Shown in pieces: positions 59,397 through 64,000 of a stretch of DNA of 64,000 nt. Position 1 is the first letter of the stretch; every line of letters starts with the position of its first letter. The notes beneath the pieces were generated by a model. That model did not search any database, had not been told where the DNA came from, and worked only from the letters and a program-made list of their open reading frames with translations. The position numbers and the translations under genes were made by a program. This DNA comes from Streptomyces sp. MMBL 11-1 (lineage in GTDB: Bacteria > Actinomycetota > Actinomycetes > Streptomycetales > Streptomycetaceae): contig NZ_CP117709.1 in assembly GCF_028622875.1 (NCBI RefSeq), positions 3,286,001 to 3,350,000 of the forward strand. The letters run 5' to 3'.

Positions 59397-60533
59397 ATGG
59401 CCAGTGTCACGTTCGACAAGGCTTCTCGCGTCTACCCCGGCTCCACGAAGCCGGCCGTGGACCAGCTCGAGATCGACATCGCGGACGGTGAGTTCCTCGT
59501 CCTCGTCGGTCCCTCCGGTTGTGGCAAGTCGACCTCCCTGCGCATGCTCGCGGGTCTTGAGGACGTCAACGGCGGTGCGATCCGCATCGGTGACCGCGAC
59601 GTCACGCACCTGCCGCCGAAGGACCGGGACATCGCCATGGTGTTCCAGAACTACGCGCTCTACCCGCACATGTCCGTCGCGGACAACATGGGCTTCGCGC
59701 TGAAGATCGCCGGTATCAACAAGACCGAGATCCGGGCGAAGGTCGAAGAGGCCGCCAAGATGCTGGACCTCACCGACTACCTGGACCGCAAGCCGAAGGC
59801 GCTCTCCGGTGGTCAGCGTCAGCGTGTGGCGATGGGCCGGGCCATCGTGCGTGAGCCGCAGGTCTTCCTCATGGACGAGCCGCTGTCGAACCTCGACGCC
59901 AAGCTCCGTGTCTCGACCCGTACGCAGATCGCCTCGCTGCAGCGCCGCCTCGGCATCACCACCGTGTACGTCACCCACGACCAGGTCGAGGCCCTCACCA
60001 TGGGCGACCGGGTCGCGGTGCTGAAGGACGGGCTGCTCCAGCAGGTCGACTCGCCGCGCAACATGTACGACCGCCCCGCGAACCTCTTCGTCGCCGGCTT
60101 CATCGGCTCCCCCGCGATGAACCTCGTCGAGGTCCCGATCACCGACGGCGGCGTGAAGTTCGGCAACAGCGTCGTCCCGGTCTCCCGCGAGGCGCTCACC
60201 GCCGCCGCGGACCGCGGTGACACCACCGTCACGGTCGGCATCCGCCCCGAGCACTTCGACATCGTCGAGCACGGGGGCGCCGCCGCGAAGTCGCTGACCA
60301 AGGACGCCTCGGACGCGCCGGCCGGTCTGGCCGTCTCCGTCAACGTGGTCGAGGAGCTCGGCGCCGACGGCTTCGTCTACGGTGGCGCGCAGGTCGCCGG
60401 CGAGCACAAGGACCTGGTCGTCCGCGTCGGCGGCCGTGCCGTTCCGGAGAAGGGCACGGAGCTGCACGTCGTCCCGCGCCCGGACGAGCTGCACGTCTTC
60501 GCGACCTCCACCGGCGAGCGTCTCACCAACTGA
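59397..60533 (+). CDS. msiK: Multiple sugar import ATP-binding protein
   Basis: 378 residues, the length of S. coelicolor MsiK. Walker A 'GPSGCGKST', Q-loop 'MVFQNYALYPHM', signature 'LSGGQRQR', Walker B 'VFLMDEPLSNLDAKL', H-loop 'VYVTHDQVEALTMGDR', and the MalK-type regulatory C-terminus. MsiK energises several sugar importers (chitobiose, cellobiose, maltose types). The start at ATG 59397 has GAGGAG upstream. The nearby dre-like site suggests DasR influence. It is the probable ATPase for the orphan binding protein at 24782. Confidence 0.96.
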   Translation: MASVTFDKASRVYPGSTKPAVDQLEIDIADGEFLVLVGPSGCGKSTSLRMLAGLEDVNGGAIRIGDRDVTHLPPKDRDIAMVFQNYALYPHMSVADNMGFALKIAGINKTEIRAKVEEAAKMLDLTDYLDRKPKALSGGQRQRVAMGRAIVREPQVFLMDEPLSNLDAKLRVSTRTQIASLQRRLGITTVYVTHDQVEALTMGDRVAVLKDGLLQQVDSPRNMYDRPANLFVAGFIGSPAMNLVEVPITDGGVKFGNSVVPVSREALTAAADRGDTTVTVGIRPEHFDIVEHGGAAAKSLTKDASDAPAGLAVSVNVVEELGADGFVYGGAQVAGEHKDLVVRVGGRAVPEKGTELHVVPRPDELHVFATSTGERLTN

Positions 60534-60553
60534 CGCCCCGTCCGCCGTACGCC

Positions 60554-60588
60554 CGGCCCCGCACTTCCCGCAAGGGAGTGCGGGGCCG
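60554..60588 (+). terminator. Terminator after msiK
   Basis: CGGCCCCGCACTTCCC pairs with GGGAGTGCGGGGCCG around a GCAA tetraloop, with one bulged T. Confidence 0.82.
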
Positions 60589-60760
60589 ATTGCGTGGTCC
60601 CGGCGGGTTTGGGTTTCGGTGCCGGCCGGCAGCAAATACCCCGGCACACAGGGCATTTCGCCCGTGTTCGTCAAGCCCGTATTCGAAAGGGCGCGTCGAA
60701 CCATCCCCCGCAAGGGTGACGAATTGTCGCCGAGTCATCACTGGCCGCTACGCTCGCTGC

Positions 60761-61174
60761 GTGACCCACACCGCGCGCCGCATCGGCCGATCCCTCGCTC
60801 TCGTCCTGCCCGTCGTCATGGTTCTGTCCGGGACCCTCGCGGTCACCAGCGTCCAGTGGGCGGAGTCGGACACCGACTCCCAGCTGCTGGCCGCCTCCTC
60901 GGAGACCGTGTCCAAGCCCGCGAAGCCGCACGCCCCGCAGCACGTCCTGCGCGAGAAGCTGCTCGTGGAGCTGCGGGAGAAGGACCCGGGCGCCGCTCTC
61001 ACGGGCCTCCAGCGCGCCGTCGAGCAGCGTCCCTCGCTCGCCCGCCACTGCATGTCGATCGCGAAGGCCCTCGGCAAGGCGGCCGTCGAGCAGTACGGCC
61101 CGACCCGTGCGCACCGCTTCTCCCGGCCCGTCTGTGACACCTCGTTCGCCTCCGGCGTCGCGCAGTTCAGCTAG
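60761..61174 (+). CDS. Small secreted or membrane-anchored protein of unknown function
   Basis: 137 residues. An N-terminal hydrophobic segment ('SLALVLPVVMVLSGTLAV') forms a signal peptide or anchor; the rest is polar and helical with two Cys ('ARHCMSIAKALGKAAVEQ' and 'SRPVCDTSF'). Present next to msiK in Streptomyces as far as I recall, but no function is known to me. The GTG start lacks a clear ribosome site. Confidence 0.75.
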   Translation: MTHTARRIGRSLALVLPVVMVLSGTLAVTSVQWAESDTDSQLLAASSETVSKPAKPHAPQHVLREKLLVELREKDPGAALTGLQRAVEQRPSLARHCMSIAKALGKAAVEQYGPTRAHRFSRPVCDTSFASGVAQFS

Positions 61175-61247
61175 GAACTCCCACGCCGGGAGGCGGTCAC
61201 ACGGAGCATCGCCGCTCCGTCGGCGGGCACCGCATATCGTGCCTGCC

Positions 61248-61964
61248 ATGCATACATTTCCGACGCAGGCCGTGATCCTTGCCGGTGGCCAGGGGTCGCG
61301 GCTGCGGCCGTACACCGACGACCGCCCCAAGCCGATGGTCGAGATCCCCGGAACCGGGACTCCGATCATCGGCCATCAGCTGTCCTGGCTGGCCGCCGAA
61401 GGCGTCACCGACGCCGTGGTCTCCTGCGGGCACCTCGCCGAGGTGCTCCAGGAGTGGCTGGACGCCGCCGTTCTGCCGCTCCGGGTCACCACCGTCGTGG
61501 AGACCGAGCCGCTGGGCCGTGGCGGCGGCCTGAAGTACGCGGCCGGGCGGCTGCCCGATCCGGAGCAGCCCTGGTACGCCACCAACGGCGACATCTGGAC
61601 CCGCTTCTCCCTGCGGGAGATGGCCGCCTTCCACGCGGAGCGCGACGCGACCGCCACCCTGGCCCTCGCCCGGCCCCGGATCCCGTGGGGGGCCGTGGAG
61701 ACGGACGCGTTCGGGCACATCACCGACTTCATCGAGTCGCCGCCCTCCCCGTATCTGATCAACGCGGGGGTGTACGTGTTCTCGCCCGCGTTCACGAAGC
61801 TGCTGCCGGACCGCGGCGACCATGAGCGGACCACGTTCCCGCGGCTCGCCCGCGAGCGCCGGCTGGCCGGGTATCCGCTGCCGAACGGGGCGTACTGGCG
61901 GGCCATCGACACCGCGAAGGACCTGACCGAGGCGGCCCGCGAGCTCGGCGCCCACAACGGCTGA
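61248..61964 (+). CDS. Sugar nucleotidyltransferase (NDP-sugar pyrophosphorylase family)
   Basis: 238 residues. The nucleotide loop is 'AVILAGGQGSRLRPYTDDRPKPMVEI', the metal Asp is in 'YATNGDIWTRF', and 'LGRGGGLKYAAGRL' and 'NAGVYVFSPAF' match the fold. It forms NDP-sugars from sugar phosphates, for a surface glycan or secondary product. It lacks the C-terminal left-handed helix of GlmU. Tandem 15-base repeats and a bidirectional terminator follow. Confidence 0.9.
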   Translation: MHTFPTQAVILAGGQGSRLRPYTDDRPKPMVEIPGTGTPIIGHQLSWLAAEGVTDAVVSCGHLAEVLQEWLDAAVLPLRVTTVVETEPLGRGGGLKYAAGRLPDPEQPWYATNGDIWTRFSLREMAAFHAERDATATLALARPRIPWGAVETDAFGHITDFIESPPSPYLINAGVYVFSPAFTKLLPDRGDHERTTFPRLARERRLAGYPLPNGAYWRAIDTAKDLTEAARELGAHNG

Positions 61965-61965
61965 C

Positions 61966-62070
61966 ACCACCGTCACCTTCACCACCGTCACCTTCACCGC
62001 CGTCACCTCCACAGCTGCGGCCTTCGCAGCGGTGGCCTTCACCGCCGTCACCCTCGCAGCCGTCGCCCTC
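61966..62070. repeat. Seven degenerate copies of a 15-base repeat
   Basis: Units begin at 61966, 61981, 61996, 62011, 62026, 62041 and 62056; the first two are identical (ACCACCGTCACCTTC). They start one base after the nucleotidyltransferase stop codon and keep a codon phase. Confidence 0.9.
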
Positions 62071-62095
62071 GCCCCTGGGGACCCGCCCGCACATG

Positions 62096-62143
62096 AAGGG
62101 GCGGCCCCCGCCCGGTGGTTCCGCCGGGTGGGGGCCGCCCCTT
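62096..62143. terminator. Bidirectional terminator between the nucleotidyltransferase and DoxX genes
   Basis: AAGGGGCGGCCCCCGCCCGG pairs with CCGGGTGGGGGCCGCCCCTT (one G-T pair) around an eight-base loop. Confidence 0.85.
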
Positions 62144-62159
62144 CGTGCTGTCGTACGGG

Positions 62160-63815
62160 TCAGCCGAGGAGACCGCCGATCGGGTTCCGGCCGCCGCCCG
62201 TGGTCGATCCCTCACCGCCGGAGGAGGTCGAGCCGCCGGTGGGCGCCGGTTCGTCGCCGGTGGACCCGGAGGAGGCGTCGCCGGCGGACCCGGAGGAGGT
62301 GGGTCCGGCGCTGGTGGCCGCCGGGGGCTCCTGCGGGGTGGACTGCTGCGGGGGCTCCTGGCCTGTGCCCTGGGTCTGGCTGGGCTGGGTGTCCGAACCG
62401 GTGCTCTGGCCGCCGGATTCGCGCACCGCGCCCTGTGTCGTCCCGCCGTCGGCGGGGGTGGTGGCCGCGCCGGAGCGGCTGGGCTCCGGCTGCCGCTCCT
62501 GCTCCGGCGTACGGGATGCCTGGCGCTCGCCGGTGGACTCCTGGGGCAGCGGCATGCCGGGGAGGCGGTTGGTGGGGTTGTCGTTGCGGCCGGGGACGGT
62601 GACGACCTCGCTGGAGCGGACCGCGCCGCCGAGGATGGAGCCGATGAGCAGGGTGAGGCCGACGACGACCGTCGCGACGACGGTGCCCCGGCGCAGGACC
62701 CGGCGGCGCAGGTCCCAGATCTCCGAGCGCGGGCCGAGCTTGCGCCAGGCCTCCCCGGCCAGGCGGCCGTCCACGGAGTAGACCGGCGCGCCCGCGATGA
62801 TCAGCGGGCTCCAGGCGGCCAGCAGGATGATGTCGGGGGCGTCGTACACCGCGACCGAACGCCAGCTCACCGTCACCAGCAGCGCGGCGGAGAGCAGCGC
62901 GCCGAACACGGCGGCGACCCGCTGCCAGAGGCCGAGGACGGTGAGCACACCGACCACGACCTGGAGGAAGGCGACGGTCAGTCCGGCGCCGACCGGGTGG
63001 GAGAGCGCGAAGTCGCGCAGCGGCTCGGCCATCGCCCACGGATGCAGGGAGGTCAGCCACTTCACCATCGAGCCGCGCTCGCCGCCGTCGAAGTACACGG
63101 GGTCGCACAGCTTGCCCATGCCGGCGTAGATGGAGATGAAGCCGAGGAGCACCCGCATGGGGAGCAGGACGACGCCCAGGTTCATCCGGTGGCCGGGGTA
63201 GTAGGCGTGCCGGACGGGGTCGCCCGTGCCACGCCGGGAACGGGACTCGGCGGCCTCGGCGGATTCGTCGGCCTCGTCGTAGCCGTCGGCGTCGCCGGAA
63301 GCTCCGGGGGCTCCGGGCCGGTCGAAGTCGTCGGGCCCGTCGACCGGGTCGTACGCGCCGACGGCCTGCCGCATGGGCGGCAGCAGCGGACCGGTGCGTC
63401 CCGGCTGTTGAGGGGCGGTCAGTACGGGGTTGGGCTGCGTCTCCTCCAGGAGCGGGATGACCTGCGTCGCGCCCGCTCCGTGCCCGTCCCCGGACGCCGC
63501 GCCGAGTCCGGCGTCGAGGTGTCCGGCGGTGGAGTTGCGCACGGCCTGGAGCAGGCCCGTCGCGCCGGGGTCGCCGGGAGCGGACTTGCCGCTCCAGACG
63601 ACGGGTGCCCGCCTGCGGCCTCCGCCGGCACCGCTCATGGCGGGGATGCGGGCCGTTACCGCGGGGGCACCGCGCAGCCGTGCGCGCTGGCCCGGGGCGA
63701 GCTGCACCCGGAAGCTGGCGTGGTTGACGATGACCTGCGCGGGGTCGCTGTCCACCTTGGTCATGCTCAGGGCGGGTTGCTCGTCGAACCGAGGCGTTCT
63801 GGTGTCCACACGCAT
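62160..63815 (-). CDS. DoxX family membrane protein with long cytosolic N- and disordered C-terminal regions
   Basis: 551 residues. About the first 215 are polar and unusual for the family (Arg/Gly-rich, then acidic). A DoxX domain of four hydrophobic segments follows ('VLLPMRVLLGFISIYAGMGKL', 'LTVAFLQVVVGVLTVLGLW', 'AAVFGALLSAALLVTVSW', 'IILLAAWSPLIIAGAPVYSVDGRL'). A further segment is at 'VVATVVVGLTLLIGSILGG'; the last 150 residues are Ser/Thr/Gln/Gly-rich and probably extracellular. DoxX proteins occur in membrane redox complexes; role here is unknown. The ATG has no clear ribosome site. Confidence 0.83.
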   Translation of the reverse strand: MRVDTRTPRFDEQPALSMTKVDSDPAQVIVNHASFRVQLAPGQRARLRGAPAVTARIPAMSGAGGGRRRAPVVWSGKSAPGDPGATGLLQAVRNSTAGHLDAGLGAASGDGHGAGATQVIPLLEETQPNPVLTAPQQPGRTGPLLPPMRQAVGAYDPVDGPDDFDRPGAPGASGDADGYDEADESAEAAESRSRRGTGDPVRHAYYPGHRMNLGVVLLPMRVLLGFISIYAGMGKLCDPVYFDGGERGSMVKWLTSLHPWAMAEPLRDFALSHPVGAGLTVAFLQVVVGVLTVLGLWQRVAAVFGALLSAALLVTVSWRSVAVYDAPDIILLAAWSPLIIAGAPVYSVDGRLAGEAWRKLGPRSEIWDLRRRVLRRGTVVATVVVGLTLLIGSILGGAVRSSEVVTVPGRNDNPTNRLPGMPLPQESTGERQASRTPEQERQPEPSRSGAATTPADGGTTQGAVRESGGQSTGSDTQPSQTQGTGQEPPQQSTPQEPPAATSAGPTSSGSAGDASSGSTGDEPAPTGGSTSSGGEGSTTGGGRNPIGGLLG

Positions 63816-64000
63816 CTAACCGCGCGATGTGTGTTTAGGACACTGCCTCGGCCGCCCGGATATGTCCGAGACCCGTCAAGATCAGGCCAAACTCGGGCAA
63901 CTGGAACTGTGTTCGGCGTTCGCGCGTCAACTCGCCCGGCGGGCGAGCCCGTTACCGCGCACGGCCCGCGCGGCGCCACGCACGCGCAATGACACGCACA
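63816..64000. other. Region upstream of the DoxX gene to the window end
   Basis: No gene, repeat or clear promoter is seen in these 185 bases. The DoxX promoter should be here, and the next gene must lie outside the window. Confidence 0.6.

Overview
This window is a piece of an actinobacterial chromosome, almost certainly from a Streptomyces. The base composition is very GC-rich, almost every codon ends in G or C, GTG starts are common, and the gene content is typical of the genus: the shared sugar-ABC ATPase MsiK, the nagK-nagA pair with a DasR-type site, a CdgB-like diguanylate cyclase, an HbpS/SenS/SenR-like set, a DUF397 / XRE-DUF5753 / anti-sigma-type ATPase group, and a SoxR-box quinone reductase. 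Gene order from the orphan sugar-binding lipoprotein to the DoxX gene resembles, from memory, the SCO4286-to-SCO4237 stretch of S. coelicolor. The first three genes resemble SCO3407-3409. I see no transposase, integrase, phage gene, CRISPR array or rRNA.

Layout. 0-8.7 kb: zinc metalloprotease, penicillin-binding carboxypeptidase, inorganic pyrophosphatase, ThrE-type exporter, DUF368 lipid-carrier translocase, WrbA and glutamate decarboxylase. 8.7-11.2 kb: an ABC-2 drug exporter with a PadR repressor and three recognisable operators. 11.3-15.7 kb: an aldehyde dehydrogenase whose catalytic cysteine is serine, the XRE/ATPase/DUF397 group bracketed by an inverted 16-mer, and a lipoprotein. 15.7-20.8 kb: FUSC exporter, DUF2786 protein, PolA-type polymerase. 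21-23.4 kb: two secreted enzymes, an intradiol dioxygenase and a streptogrisin-like protease, with matching linkers and carbohydrate-binding domains. 23.7-32.5 kb: amino-sugar catabolism (binding protein, NagK, NagA, PfkB kinase) and CdgB. 32.8-40.7 kb: flavin reductase, ArfB, TerD, M1 peptidase, beta-propeller lipoprotein and the HbpS-SenS-SenR set. 40.7-54.8 kb: AraC regulator with methyltransferase, FAD enzymes, SoxR-type quinone reductase, MarR/MFS pair with three evenly spaced operators, and an AurF-type diiron oxygenase next to a ferredoxin/NADP reductase. 55-59.2 kb: P450 remnant, second ABC-2 exporter, DUF4097 protein, a ribbon-helix-helix gene preceded by a helically phased TGGCAC repeat array, and tRNA-Thr(TGT). 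59.3-64 kb: msiK, a small secreted protein, a sugar nucleotidyltransferase and a DoxX membrane protein.

How parts fit together. GlcNAc use is represented by nagK-nagA, an orphan binding lipoprotein and the importer ATPase msiK 33 kb away; nagK and msiK each carry a 13/16 match to the DasR dre consensus. Stress and redox functions (HbpS/SenSR, SoxR-box reductase, WrbA, FprB-like reductase) recur along the window. Several regulators sit beside well-formed operators that can be read from the sequence (PadR, MarR, SoxR, DasR). The strongest unexplained signals are the phased TGGCAC array in front of the RHH gene, the inverted 16-mer around the XRE/ATPase/DUF397 group, and the catalytic-residue change in the aldehyde dehydrogenase.
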